Assembly: GCF_000348945.1 (NCBI RefSeq)
Contig: NZ_AOCK01000003.1
Span: 186,001 to 250,000, forward strand
Reading direction: 5' to 3'
Length of the DNA stretch: 64,000 bases
DNA from: Paeniglutamicibacter gangotriensis Lz1y
Lineage (GTDB): Bacteria; Actinomycetota; Actinomycetes; Actinomycetales; Micrococcaceae
Shown: piece after piece, positions 44,340-53,302 of the stretch
Layout: each line of letters starts with the position of its first letter
Numbering within the stretch: the first letter of the stretch is position 1
The notes under the pieces: model-generated
Databases searched by the model: none
The model's input: only the letters and a program-made list of their open reading frames with translations
Told to the model about the DNA's origin: nothing
Translations under genes and position numbers: made by a program

Positions 44340-44565
44340 TGGTTCCCTTCCCGATTCAGCTTTCCCTGCGCTGAACCGGGCCGGGGTCGCGGCCTGGGTG
44401 CTCTCGGCAGCGGCCGGGATCACGCTGATCCAATCCGGCAGCCCCTGGGCCTCGAACATCGGCTCGCTGGCCACCCCGGTCTTGGCGGCGCTGATCTATG
44501 GGGCCTTGATTCGCCGCTCTCGCTCCGAAACCGCGGCCCCCGCGGCGAGCCTGGCCGGCCGGTAG
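44340..44565 (+). pseudogene. C-terminal remnant of a membrane transporter (cytosine permease/NCS1-like)
   Basis: One frame reads FPALNRAGVAAWVLSAAAGI then NIGSLATPVLAALIYGALIR and a stop at 44563: two hydrophobic segments with the layout of the last part of NCS1/cytosine permeases, which often accompany hydantoinase genes. There is no start or N-terminal part; 44201-44340 is unrecognised GC-rich sequence. I judge it a decayed or deleted permease gene; family assignment is from general pattern only. Confidence 0.4.
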
Positions 44566-44633
44566 GACCCGTCCGCACCGGATGCACGGTGGCATCCTTG
44601 CCGGCTCCGACAGCTGGCCCACCACCACTGAAA

Positions 44634-44688
44634 CAGGCATCGCCCGCACTCCCCCGGCCAGGGGGAATCCGGGCGATGCCTGTTTTTG
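44634..44688. terminator. Intrinsic terminator between hyuB remnant and kbl
   Basis: Perfect 13-bp stem CAGGCATCGCCCG (44634-44646) with CGGGCGATGCCTG (44670-44682), then TGTTTTTGCTTTT on the plus strand. It ends the hyuAB transcript and lies 4 bp from the kbl stop, so it may serve both directions. Confidence 0.85.
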
Positions 44689-44691
44689 CTT

Positions 44692-45888
44692 TTAGCGGCT
44701 GGCGACGAACGCCTTCACGCAGGCCTCGATGTCCTCGGCCGAGTGCGCTGCCGAGAGCTGCACGCGGATACGCGCCGCGCCCTTGGGCACTACCGGGAAG
44801 CTGAAGGCCGTGACAAAGACACCGTGCTCGAGCATCTTGTCCGCGACCTCGGCGGCCTTGACCGCATCTCCGAACATCACCGGGATGATGGCGTGTTCGC
44901 CATCGAGCAGGTCGAAGCCTTCCTCGGTCATCCGGGTCCGGAAGTGCGCTGCGTTTTCGAAGAGCTTGGTGCGCAGTTCGCCCGATCCCTCGACCAGTTC
45001 CAGGGCCTTGAGCGTGGCGGCAACAATGGCCGGGGCCAGCGAGTTGGAGAACAGGTAGGGCCGGGCCTTTTGTCGCAGCATCGCCACGATCTCGTTGCGT
45101 GCTGCAACATAGCCGCCCGAGGCACCGCCCAGGGCCTTGCCGAAGGTGCCGGTGTAGATGTCCACGCGCTCCGAGACCCCTGCGTGCTCGGGGGTGCCGG
45201 CGCCGGTGGCGCCCATGAAGCCCACCGCGTGGGAGTCATCGACCATCACCAGTGCACCGTACTTATCAGCCAGATCGCAGATGGCCTGAAGCGGTGCGAT
45301 GAAACCGTCCATGGAGAAGATACCGTCGGTGACGATGATGGTGCGCCGTGCCCCGGCCCCGTCGTTCATCGCCGCTGCGGCCTGCAGCTGGGTCTCCAGG
45401 TCCGCCATGTCCTGGTTCTTGTAGCGGAAGCGCTCGGCCTTGGACAGGCGGATGCCGTCGATGATCGAGGCGTGGTTCAGCGCGTCGGAAATGATCGCAT
45501 CTCCCGCGCCGAAGAGCGATTCGAAGACCCCGCCGTTGGCGTCGAAGCAGCTGGAGAACAGGATTGTGTCTTCGGTGCCCAAGAATTTTGAGACCGCGGC
45601 CTCGAGTTCCAGGTGCAGGTCCTGGGTGCCGCAGATGAAGCGGACCGATGCCATGCCGAAGCCGCGAGTGTCCATGGCGTCCTTGGCCGCTTGGATGATG
45701 CGCTCATCGTCGGCCAGGCCCAAGTAGTTGTTGGCGCAGAAGTTCAGCACCTGTTTGGAGGCGGCACCGAGCTCGCCGGCGGAGATGCTGGCCGACTGGG
45801 CTGAGTCGATGTGGCGTTCGGACTTGAACAGGCCGTCGGTGCGCAGCTGGGCCAGTTCGGCTGCCAGCTCGTTTTTCATGGTGTACAT
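44692..45888 (-). CDS. kbl: Glycine C-acetyltransferase (2-amino-3-ketobutyrate CoA ligase)
   Basis: 398 residues, normal length. It cleaves 2-amino-3-oxobutanoate with CoA into glycine and acetyl-CoA. PLP fold-type I marks: [12 protein letters not shown] near residue 50, [15 protein letters not shown] (PLP Asp), and the PLP lysine in [15 protein letters not shown]. It follows tdh by 47 bp on the same strand, completing the two-step threonine-to-glycine route. AGGAG lies upstream of ATG 45888. Confidence 0.96.
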   Translation of the reverse strand: MYTMKNELAAELAQLRTDGLFKSERHIDSAQSASISAGELGAASKQVLNFCANNYLGLADDERIIQAAKDAMDTRGFGMASVRFICGTQDLHLELEAAVSKFLGTEDTILFSSCFDANGGVFESLFGAGDAIISDALNHASIIDGIRLSKAERFRYKNQDMADLETQLQAAAAMNDGAGARRTIIVTDGIFSMDGFIAPLQAICDLADKYGALVMVDDSHAVGFMGATGAGTPEHAGVSERVDIYTGTFGKALGGASGGYVAARNEIVAMLRQKARPYLFSNSLAPAIVAATLKALELVEGSGELRTKLFENAAHFRTRMTEEGFDLLDGEHAIIPVMFGDAVKAAEVADKMLEHGVFVTAFSFPVVPKGAARIRVQLSAAHSAEDIEACVKAFVASR

Positions 45889-45935
45889 GTGCTTCTCCTG
45901 GAAGTCGCGGGTGGAGGGGGGAAGATGCGTAGGGG

Positions 45936-46982
45936 CTAGAAAACGGTCCAGTCAAGCACGACTTTACCGCCGTGGCCGGAGCGGGCGGCGGCGAAGCCTG
46001 CCTCCCAGTCCGTGGCCGGCAGGTAGTCGGTGACCACCGAGGAGATGCGCTCGCGCAAGACCGGGTTGGAGGTGAGCATGGCGCTCATGGCGTACCAGGT
46101 CTCAAACATCTCGCGGCCGTAGATGCCCTTGAGGGTGAGCATGTGGGTGACGACCTTGCCCCAGTCGATGTCGATGGAGCTGGAGGGCAGACCCAGCATC
46201 GAGATGTGCCCGCCGTGGTTCATGTTCTCGATCATTTCCGGCAGCGCGGTGGGATGACCGGACATTTCCATGCCGAAGTCGAAGCCCTCGCGCATGCACA
46301 GCTCGCGCTGGGCGTCCTTGATGCGGGTCTTGGACACGTCGATGGCCAAATCCACGCCCATCCCGCGGGCCAATTCCAAGCGCTGCGGGGAGACATCGGT
46401 GATGGCGATCTTGCGTGCCCCGGCATGGCGGGCCACGGCGATGGCCATTAGCCCGATGGGCCCGGCTCCGGTGATCAGCACGTCCTCGCCGACCATCGGG
46501 AAGGACAGTGCGGTGTGCACGGCGTTGCCGAACGGGTCGAAGATCGCACCGAGTTCCGGGGAGATCGATTCATCCTGGTGGACCCAGACGTTGGCCTCGG
46601 GGATGACCACGTATTCGGCGAAGGCGCCATCGCGCTGGACACCGACCGAGACGGTGTTGATGCACATATGGCGTCGACCGGCCCGGCAGTTCCTGCACAT
46701 CCCGCACACCACATGGCCCTCGCCAGAGACCCTGTCCCCGACCTTCACGTCGTGCACTTCGTCGCCGATTTCAACGATTTCGCCGTAGAACTCGTGTCCG
46801 GGGATCATCGGGGCCTTGATCATGGCCTTGGCGGCATCATCGTAGGCCTGGATGTGCAGGTCGGTGCCGCAGATCCCTGCCGTCATCACGCGGATCTTGA
46901 CGTCGTGCACGCCGGGGACCGGTTCGGGGCGGTCAACCAGCTCAAAACCTGCATGCGGTCCGGACTTGTACAGTGCCTTCAT
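45936..46982 (-). CDS. tdh: L-threonine 3-dehydrogenase
   Basis: 348 residues of the zinc medium-chain dehydrogenase family. Catalytic zinc site GICGTDLHI with [13 protein letters not shown]; four structural-zinc cysteines in [15 protein letters not shown]; Rossmann loop [12 protein letters not shown]. The product 2-amino-3-oxobutanoate is the substrate of the next gene, kbl. ATG 46982 is chosen at the family start ([12 protein letters not shown]). It is divergent from a LysR-type regulator. Confidence 0.96.
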   Translation of the reverse strand: MKALYKSGPHAGFELVDRPEPVPGVHDVKIRVMTAGICGTDLHIQAYDDAAKAMIKAPMIPGHEFYGEIVEIGDEVHDVKVGDRVSGEGHVVCGMCRNCRAGRRHMCINTVSVGVQRDGAFAEYVVIPEANVWVHQDESISPELGAIFDPFGNAVHTALSFPMVGEDVLITGAGPIGLMAIAVARHAGARKIAITDVSPQRLELARGMGVDLAIDVSKTRIKDAQRELCMREGFDFGMEMSGHPTALPEMIENMNHGGHISMLGLPSSSIDIDWGKVVTHMLTLKGIYGREMFETWYAMSAMLTSNPVLRERISSVVTDYLPATDWEAGFAAARSGHGGKVVLDWTVF

Positions 46983-47060
46983 CGATGGCTCCTCATATTG
47001 CGCCGCCACAGCGCGTTCAACAGACGATTGGACTCCAGTCTGGCATCTTGGCCCCACGGT

Positions 47061-47078
47061 AGATACCTTAGAAGATAC
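47061..47078. promoter_or_regulatory. AGATAC direct repeat in the tdh/lysR divergent region
   Basis: AGATAC occurs twice at 12-bp period (47061-47066 and 47073-47078) in the 131-bp gap between tdh and the LysR gene. It may be part of the LysR-type binding region; evidence is only position and repetition. Confidence 0.3.
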
Positions 47079-47113
47079 GCATGTTTCTCAAACAACGATT
47101 TAGGATTCACTAC

Positions 47114-48022
47114 ATGGAAGTCAGTCAGCTGCAGATCCTTCGTGAACTCGGCGACCTCGGTTCGGTCACGGCCGTCGCCCACGCCATGTACGTCACCCCC
47201 TCCGCCGTCTCCCAGCAACTGGCCCTGCTCCAACGCAATATCCAGGTCCCCTTGACCCGAAAAGAAGGCAGAAATCTGGTGCTGACCGAGGCCGGCGAGG
47301 TGCTGGCGGCGGCGGGAGCCTCGGTCATTTCCTCGCTGGCGGCCGCTCGCGCCGCGATCGGCGACTTCCAGGAAAGCCCTGCCGCAGCGGTGTCGGTCGC
47401 TGGGTTCCACTCCGTGGGCCAGGCGCTCTTTGCCCCGTTGCTGGCCAAGCTGGAAGCCCACGGGGCACCGGTGCCGAGGTTCTTCGACGAGGACGTTGCC
47501 CAGCAGGACTTCCCGGCGCTCACGGCCCGCTATGATCTGGTGCTGGCCCACCGCATGGACTTCTCCCCGGTGTGGCCGGCGGACAAGGTGGTGGTTTCGG
47601 CCCTCGCCCACGAACCCTTGGACATCGCACTTCCGGCCGGACACCGGCTCGCGGCCAAACGCACGCTGGTCCCCTCCGATCTGACCGAGGAGCGTTGGGT
47701 CGTCAGCCGCGAGGGCTATTCCCCGGCCGATGTCCTTCTGGCCATCAGCGCCGTCTCCGGGGTGGCCCCGCAGATCGTCCACCGCATCAACGATTACGCG
47801 ACCGTCGCCACGCTGGTGGCCGCGGGAGAAGTTCTGGGCATCATCCCGCGCTACACCGCCGGAGCCGTGCTGGGCACCTCGGTGGTGCTGCGCCCCTTGG
47901 AGGGGATCGCCAACCGGCGACGCATCGATTTGTTGGCGCGACCCGAATCCATGCAACGGCTCAGCGTGCAGCTGGTGGCCAGGGCCATGGGTGAGGCGAT
48001 GGCCGAGCTCAGCACTCCCTGA
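47114..48022 (+). CDS. LysR-family transcriptional regulator
   Basis: 302 residues from ATG 47114 (AGGA 8 nt upstream; an in-frame ATG at 47081 is possible). The N-terminal HTH reads LGSVTAVAHAMYVTPSAVSQ followed by the QLALLQRNIQVPLTRKEGRN linker; the remaining part is the two-lobed effector domain. It is divergent from tdh-kbl and so the probable regulator of threonine degradation; the effector is unknown. Confidence 0.9.
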   Translation: MEVSQLQILRELGDLGSVTAVAHAMYVTPSAVSQQLALLQRNIQVPLTRKEGRNLVLTEAGEVLAAAGASVISSLAAARAAIGDFQESPAAAVSVAGFHSVGQALFAPLLAKLEAHGAPVPRFFDEDVAQQDFPALTARYDLVLAHRMDFSPVWPADKVVVSALAHEPLDIALPAGHRLAAKRTLVPSDLTEERWVVSREGYSPADVLLAISAVSGVAPQIVHRINDYATVATLVAAGEVLGIIPRYTAGAVLGTSVVLRPLEGIANRRRIDLLARPESMQRLSVQLVARAMGEAMAELSTP

Positions 48023-48092
48023 AACGCCCCTCGACACCCCCTGCTCCGAGCCAGGTCCGTACGGGTCTGCACCAGTTCTTTCGCTCCCCGTT

Positions 48093-49070
48093 CTAACCCT
48101 CGTCCAGTAATTGCTCGATGCCGTGGATGCCAACCTCCCGCAGAGGGTCCCCGTCCTCCAGGGAAGACATCAACACCGCGTAGTTCACCGCCCAGGCACG
48201 GGCCCGCTCCCAGATGCCCGCTGAATACAGCCCGTGGCGCTCCAGTCCTGCGCGCAGTTGCCTCCGGCCCTGAGGTGTGAAGTGCAGCCAGGCCACGGCC
48301 AGGTCGCTGGCAGGGTCACCGGCGGTCAGGTCCCCGAAGTCGATCACCGCTTCCAATCGCGCAACCTCCGGGGCGGTGCCGACAACAGCCTGCCCCAGGC
48401 CCTCGGCGCCACGTGGTCCAGCCTTCCCGGCACCGCTAATGAGCATATTGTGCGGGTGCGGATCCCCATGCAGCCACAGGCGCGGACCGACACGCTCCGG
48501 TGCGGCCAGCCCCTGCTCCCACAGCTCCAACAGCCCGGTGCGTTGGGGTTCGGCCACGGCCTCCATCCGAGTGCGGGCCGCCAGGTCGCGATCCCGCAGC
48601 GGCACCCCACGCACCGGGTTCACCGGCGCATCGGCCGGCGCCGGCACATGCAGCGCCCTGAAGAATGCGGCCAGCGTTGAGGCATAGCCATCGCGTGCCA
48701 CAGCGGGCACCGACGCCGCGCTGATCCCGGGCAGCCACCGCATCACCGCCCAGTGGTAGGGATAGCCCTCCCCCGGTTTCCCGCGATGCACCGGCACCGG
48801 GACCGGAAGCGGCAACCTGGGCGCCAGGAACGGCAACCAGCGCACCTCTCGGAGCAACAGCACGTGCGCCGACTCCCGGCGCGGCAGCCGAACCGCATAC
48901 TCCGGGCCCAGCCGGTAGATCACGTTGTCCCAGCCGTCGTCGAGGAACTCCAGTCCGAGGCCGGCAAGCTCGGGACATTGCGCGCGCAGCAGCGCTTGCA
49001 CCAGTTCCCCATCGATGTGGACGTCGGCCGCGGGCCGGGTCGGTGGCGGTGGTGCTGGTTCGGCGTTCAC
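48093..49070 (-). CDS. Aminoglycoside/macrolide phosphotransferase-family kinase (APH fold)
   Basis: 325 residues from GTG 49070, which overlaps the stop of the upstream VOC gene (GTGA). The kinase catalytic loop is LWLHGDPHPHNMLI (HGD-x-x-x-x-N) and the metal site is VIDFGDLTAGDPASDLA. The N-lobe WDNVIYRLGPEYAVRLPRR fits macrolide/APH-like proteins. Many family members phosphorylate antibiotics and others act on ordinary small molecules; resistance cannot be inferred from the sequence alone. It converges on the LysR gene with 70 bp between. Confidence 0.88.
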   Translation of the reverse strand: MNAEPAPPPPTRPAADVHIDGELVQALLRAQCPELAGLGLEFLDDGWDNVIYRLGPEYAVRLPRRESAHVLLLREVRWLPFLAPRLPLPVPVPVHRGKPGEGYPYHWAVMRWLPGISAASVPAVARDGYASTLAAFFRALHVPAPADAPVNPVRGVPLRDRDLAARTRMEAVAEPQRTGLLELWEQGLAAPERVGPRLWLHGDPHPHNMLISGAGKAGPRGAEGLGQAVVGTAPEVARLEAVIDFGDLTAGDPASDLAVAWLHFTPQGRRQLRAGLERHGLYSAGIWERARAWAVNYAVLMSSLEDGDPLREVGIHGIEQLLDEG

Positions 49071-49468
49071 ACCCCCGGTGTCTCGTTCATGGCCTGGATC
49101 TGGATCAGGTTCCCGCAGGTGTCATCGAGCACCGCGGTGGTCACCGGCCCCATGCTGGTCGGCGGCTGGGTGAAGACGACGCCGAGCCCGGTGAGCCGTT
49201 CGTACTCGGCCTGCACGTCGGTGACGGCGAAGGCGGTGAACGGGATCCCGTCGGCCACCAGCGCGTCACGGAACGGTCCGACAGCACGGTGGTTGGCCGG
49301 TTCCAGCACCAGCTCGACCCCGTCGCGGGCCTCGGGCGAGACCACCGTCAACCAGGAGAACTCGCCCATCGAGACCTCGGTCTTCTTCTCGAAGCCCAGC
49401 TTCGTGGTGTAGAACTCCAGCGCCTGGGCCTGGTCGGTTACGAAGATACTGGCGAGGTGGATTCTCAT
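49067..49468 (-). CDS. VOC (glyoxalase/bleomycin resistance) family protein
   Basis: 133 residues, one pair of beta-alpha-beta-beta-beta units. It opens MRIHLASIFVTDQAQALEFY TTKLGF and ends with LDDTCGNLIQIQAM, where the Glu of classical metal ligands is replaced by Gln-rich residues. The family binds metal and small molecules (dioxygenases, isomerases, antibiotic-binding proteins). It overlaps the phosphotransferase gene, so the pair may act together. ATG 49468 is at the family start. Confidence 0.88.
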   Translation of the reverse strand: MRIHLASIFVTDQAQALEFYTTKLGFEKKTEVSMGEFSWLTVVSPEARDGVELVLEPANHRAVGPFRDALVADGIPFTAFAVTDVQAEYERLTGLGVVFTQPPTSMGPVTTAVLDDTCGNLIQIQAMNETPGV

Positions 49469-49827
49469 GGTTCGGTCCTTCGTCTGAAGTCGTGGTTTGG
49501 TCCCGTGGACAGCGCAGCAACCTGCAACTCCTGTCCCACCGCGGTGGCCCACTGGCCCGGGATGAGAGGGGCCGTGTTCAACGCATAATATCCGCTCGCC
49601 ATGACTCCCGAGAATACTCGCGGAGAAGAACCAACATCCTCTCTAAGCCGGACGGCCCCACCCCATTGGCTTCCACGGTGCTTTCGTCAGGAAGTCCGCG
49701 GGATTTCCGGCACTCTCGGACTCCCCCAAACTCACGCAAGCCATCCTCAGGCACAGGTGCCCTCCGAGTTATCCACATTCCCCGATGCTCCGCACCACTG
49801 CCTCAGCCCGTGGCGCATGCTAGACCC
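49469..49827. other. Divergent gap upstream of the VOC and DUF222 genes
   Basis: 359 bp containing the promoters of the divergent genes. The frame of the DUF222 gene is open back to 49492, but this part has no family similarity. No palindrome or small gene was recognised. Confidence 0.4.
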
Positions 49828-51678
49828 ATGACCACAGCAGCAGCCATCGCCCTGCTCGCGGGAGACCGCGAGGATCCGAGGTACCCAGCTACCCCGGACG
49901 ATGAGTTGCGCGCCTACACCGCTCTGGCGTTGGCCCTCGAGGAACTCGGGCCGCGCATCGCCAAGCACACTACCTCGCCTGCCGACGCCGCCTACTTCGT
50001 CCAGGTGGTCGAACGTACCCACCGCAACATCGGCTTCACCCAACTCTCGGCCACCGGCCTGGCCCAGCGCACTCTGGTCCACGAGCTACCCGAAGACACC
50101 TTGGTCGGCATCAACCAGTGCCTCACGGACCCGCCTGCCTACATCGCCGGAACCCTCGAGATGCCCGAAGCTCCCGCCACTCCTCCCAAGGGGCGGCCCA
50201 CCTTCAAGAACACCGTCGAGTTCCTACAAAACACGTTCCGCATCGGTTTCAACGAGGCCCGGGACCGCGTGCAGGCAGCCACGCGCTTGTTCCCGGGTAT
50301 CGATATCCACGGCATCGAGCATCCGCCGGCGTTCCCGCTCTTGGCCGATGCGCTCGCGAGCGGCAAGGCCTCGCCCCAGCAGCTCGCCGATGCCGCCAAA
50401 AAGCTTGAGCGGATGCGGCCGGAGATCAAGCAATACCCCAACTCCGACGAGCTAGCCAGCGAGTTAGAGGCGCAAGTCGCCGATTCGGTGAAGGAACAAG
50501 TTCCACGCACCACCAACAAGCTCTTCAACGCCATCCAGGTCGCTCTCGATCATGGCGTCAAGGAACCCACCGAGGAAGTGCTGCGCACCAAACTCGGTGC
50601 CTTCTACCGCGGCACCAACGCGGGCATCGCGGAGTTCATCCTGCGTGTCCGGGCGGCCGATGCCGAGCTCCTGCTCACGCTTTTTGCCCAGCTGGACAAC
50701 GCGCGGACCAAAGCCGGTGACCGCGACGCACTGCGCCAGCAAGCCACCGGAGTGCCCAAGGAAACCGACGGCGCGAACGGGACCGACGGATCGAATGGTT
50801 TCGTGGATTCGAAGGATTCCGACGCTTCCGCGAACTTCGACTCCGACTCCACCGAACCCCCTGAATCGCCCGAAGCACCAGAAGCCATCGCCGACGACGC
50901 CGGAAACGACACTCACGCCGACACCGCGCCCATGCTGCCGGACTTCCCCGACTTCCTCATCGATCCGGCGACCGGCCTCCCGCTGACCGACCCGGCCGAA
51001 GCCAACAAACTGACCTTGGACCCAGTGCCCTCCGAAGCCAACCTCCTCGAAGCCATGAACAACACCGATTATGGTTCCGACGGCCTCACCCCGCCGCAGC
51101 GGCATCTTCAAGGTTTGATGAACTTGCTCAAAACCAACGGCAGAGCACCGAAGGGAACCAAGACCGCGGGGCTTCCTTCTCCGGAAATATTCATCATCAC
51201 GACGCTGGCCGAGCTCGAGGGTAAAGCTGCCCAAACTGGCCTCACCCTGCACGGCCAAAAATACACCCCGGCCCAACTCAGACATGCTTTGTGTATTGGC
51301 GGGGCAATCCCCATCACGATGAACGGCAAAAGCCGGATCCTGGATCTGGGCACCGAGCAGCGCTACTTCCCTGACTACATGCGCAAGGCAATCCTCGCCA
51401 TCTATGGCGGGTGCATCTTCCCCGGGTGCACCGTGCCACCGGAACATTGCGAGATCGACCATGACGACGAATGGTCCCAGGGCGGAACCACCCGGATCAA
51501 CGACGGGCGGGCCTTGTGTTCCGGACACCACCACGCCAGACACACCGGACAGCTCAGCGTTATCCGGGACACCGACGGGCTCTATTCCGTGATCCTGCCG
51601 AAGTACCTTGACCCGGAGCAAAAACCACGACGCAACACCTATTGGCGCCAAGCCCCCAATGCCCTGCCATTGTTCTGA
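49828..51678 (+). CDS. DUF222 / HNH-endonuclease-domain protein
   Basis: 616 residues. The N-terminal helical DUF222 region (~1-310) is followed by a low-complexity acidic linker (~310-400, with runs such as DGSNGFVDSKDSDAS and PPESPEAPEA), a second helical block, and a C-terminal HNH domain with CIFPGCTVPPEHCEIDHDDE and the following LCSGHHHARH. This is the common actinobacterial DUF222-HNH family, found in many copies per genome and linked in part to mobile DNA; its function is not known. ATG 49828 is chosen where the family starts. Confidence 0.88.
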   Translation: MTTAAAIALLAGDREDPRYPATPDDELRAYTALALALEELGPRIAKHTTSPADAAYFVQVVERTHRNIGFTQLSATGLAQRTLVHELPEDTLVGINQCLTDPPAYIAGTLEMPEAPATPPKGRPTFKNTVEFLQNTFRIGFNEARDRVQAATRLFPGIDIHGIEHPPAFPLLADALASGKASPQQLADAAKKLERMRPEIKQYPNSDELASELEAQVADSVKEQVPRTTNKLFNAIQVALDHGVKEPTEEVLRTKLGAFYRGTNAGIAEFILRVRAADAELLLTLFAQLDNARTKAGDRDALRQQATGVPKETDGANGTDGSNGFVDSKDSDASANFDSDSTEPPESPEAPEAIADDAGNDTHADTAPMLPDFPDFLIDPATGLPLTDPAEANKLTLDPVPSEANLLEAMNNTDYGSDGLTPPQRHLQGLMNLLKTNGRAPKGTKTAGLPSPEIFIITTLAELEGKAAQTGLTLHGQKYTPAQLRHALCIGGAIPITMNGKSRILDLGTEQRYFPDYMRKAILAIYGGCIFPGCTVPPEHCEIDHDDEWSQGGTTRINDGRALCSGHHHARHTGQLSVIRDTDGLYSVILPKYLDPEQKPRRNTYWRQAPNALPLF

Positions 51679-51714
51679 GCCCTGCCCGCACCCGGACAAG
51701 GAACACCCTTAACG

Positions 51715-51761
51715 GCCTCGAGCCCCGGCCCCCACTTCAGTGGGTGACCGGGGCTCGAGGC
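51715..51761. terminator. Hairpin between the convergent DUF222 gene and gatB
   Basis: Perfect 14-bp stem (51715-51728 with 51748-51761) and a 19-nt loop in the gap between two convergent genes. No long T run, but position and stability suggest a bidirectional terminator. Confidence 0.65.
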
Positions 51762-51786
51762 TGTCTGAAGCGGAAAACTTCGGGAA

Positions 51787-53301
51787 CTAGCCCTCGATGC
51801 CCAGCTTCTCCAGCACCAATTCGCGCACGCGGCCGGCATCGGCCTGTCCGCGGGTGGCCTTCATGACCGGGCCCATCAGCGCACCGATGGCCTGCAGCTT
51901 GCCGCCCTTGACCTTGGCGACGACGTCGGGCATGGCTTCCATGGCAGCGTCGATTGCGGCACCCAGTGCCGCATCGTCGTTCACCACCGCAAGCGAACGC
52001 TTCTCGACGATCTCGGAGGGCGTTCCCTCGCCGGCAACCACAAACTCGAGCACCTGGCGGGCGATCTTGTCGTTGATCTTCTTCGCGCCGATCAGCGAGT
52101 TCAGTTCCACGATCGTGGCCGGAGTGACACCCAGATCTGCAACGTCCTTATCGGCGTTGTTGGCCAGGCGCGCAATCTCGCCCATCCACCACTTGCGGGC
52201 CACCGCGGCGGTGGTTCCAGCGGCAATGGTCTCCTCGATCTGCTCGGTAACACCCGCGTTCACGACGTCGCGGAACTCGGCATCCGAGTAACCCCAGGCT
52301 GCCTGCAGGCGCTTACGGCGCTCGGCCGGCGGCTCGGGCAGGCGGGCGCGCAGCTCCTCGATCCACTCGGGCGTGGTGATAATCGGCACCAGGTCCGGTT
52401 CCGGGAAGTAGCGGTAGTCATCCGCGTCCGACTTCGGGCGGCCCGAGGTCGTGGTGCGGGTGTCCTCGTGCCAGTGGCGGGTTTCCTGCACGATGGCAGC
52501 CCCCGAGTTAAGCACCGCTGCGTGGCGCTCGATCTCAAAGCGCACCGCGTGATCCACGGCGCGCAACGAGTTCACGTTCTTGGTCTCGGTGCGGGTACCG
52601 AACTTCTCGGCTCCCTTGAGCATCAGCGAGACGTTGGCGTCGCAACGCACGTTGCCGCGCTCCATCTTCGCGTCGGAGACATCCAGTGCCTTGACGATCT
52701 CGCGGATCGCCGCGACGTAGGCCTTCGCCAGCTCGGGGGCGCGCTTGCCGGCACCCTCGATGGTCTTGGTGACGATTTCCACCAGCGGCACGCCGGAGCG
52801 GTTGTAGTCCACCAGCGAGTAGTCGGCACCCTGGATGCGGCCGGTGGCCCCGCCCATGTGGGTGAGCTTGCCGGCGTCTTCTTCCATGTGTGCGCGTTCA
52901 ATCTCCACGCGGAAGACCTCGCCGTCGGACAGCTCGATGTCGATCCAGCCGTCGTACGCGACCGGGTCGTCGTACTGGGAGGTCTGGAAGTTCTTCGGGG
53001 TGTCCGGGTAGAAGTAGTTCTTCCGGGCGAAACCGCAGCGTTCGGCGATCTTGCAGTTCAGCGCCAGACCGATCATGATCGCGTATTCCACCGCGGTCTT
53101 GTTGACCACCGGCAGCACGCCGGGCAGGCCCAGGCAGACGGGGGTCACATTGGTGTTGGGCGTATCGCCGAACACGTTCGGTGCGGAGGAGAACATCTTG
53201 GTCTTGGTGTTCAGCTCGACGTGGACCTCAAAGCCCAACACCGGGTCGTATTTTTCCAGTGCGACATCGAAGTCGACAAGTTCTTCTTGGTGCATGGCCA
53301 T
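51787..53301 (-). CDS. gatB: Aspartyl/glutamyl-tRNA amidotransferase subunit B
   Basis: 504 residues. It phosphorylates and amidates the misacylated Glu-tRNA(Gln)/Asp-tRNA(Asn) within the GatCAB complex. Family marks include GFEVHVELNTKTKMFSSAPN, ARKNYFYPDTPKNFQTSQYD and MERGNVRCDANVS; the C-terminal YqeY-like domain ends IGALMGPVMKATRGQADAGR. ATG 53301 is 1 bp after the gatA stop; an ATG two codons later is an alternative. Confidence 0.97.
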   Translation of the reverse strand: MAMHQEELVDFDVALEKYDPVLGFEVHVELNTKTKMFSSAPNVFGDTPNTNVTPVCLGLPGVLPVVNKTAVEYAIMIGLALNCKIAERCGFARKNYFYPDTPKNFQTSQYDDPVAYDGWIDIELSDGEVFRVEIERAHMEEDAGKLTHMGGATGRIQGADYSLVDYNRSGVPLVEIVTKTIEGAGKRAPELAKAYVAAIREIVKALDVSDAKMERGNVRCDANVSLMLKGAEKFGTRTETKNVNSLRAVDHAVRFEIERHAAVLNSGAAIVQETRHWHEDTRTTTSGRPKSDADDYRYFPEPDLVPIITTPEWIEELRARLPEPPAERRKRLQAAWGYSDAEFRDVVNAGVTEQIEETIAAGTTAAVARKWWMGEIARLANNADKDVADLGVTPATIVELNSLIGAKKINDKIARQVLEFVVAGEGTPSEIVEKRSLAVVNDDAALGAAIDAAMEAMPDVVAKVKGGKLQAIGALMGPVMKATRGQADAGRVRELVLEKLGIEG

Positions 53302-53302
53302 G

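Noticed and set aside
48093-49070. Antibiotic-resistance gene
   Set aside because: The APH fold is clear, but the family includes many housekeeping kinases and no residue pattern specific for a drug target was recognised.
49492-49827. Upstream extension of the DUF222/HNH frame
   Set aside because: The extra 112 codons have no DUF222 similarity and are Ser/Pro/Arg-rich; the family start fits ATG 49828.
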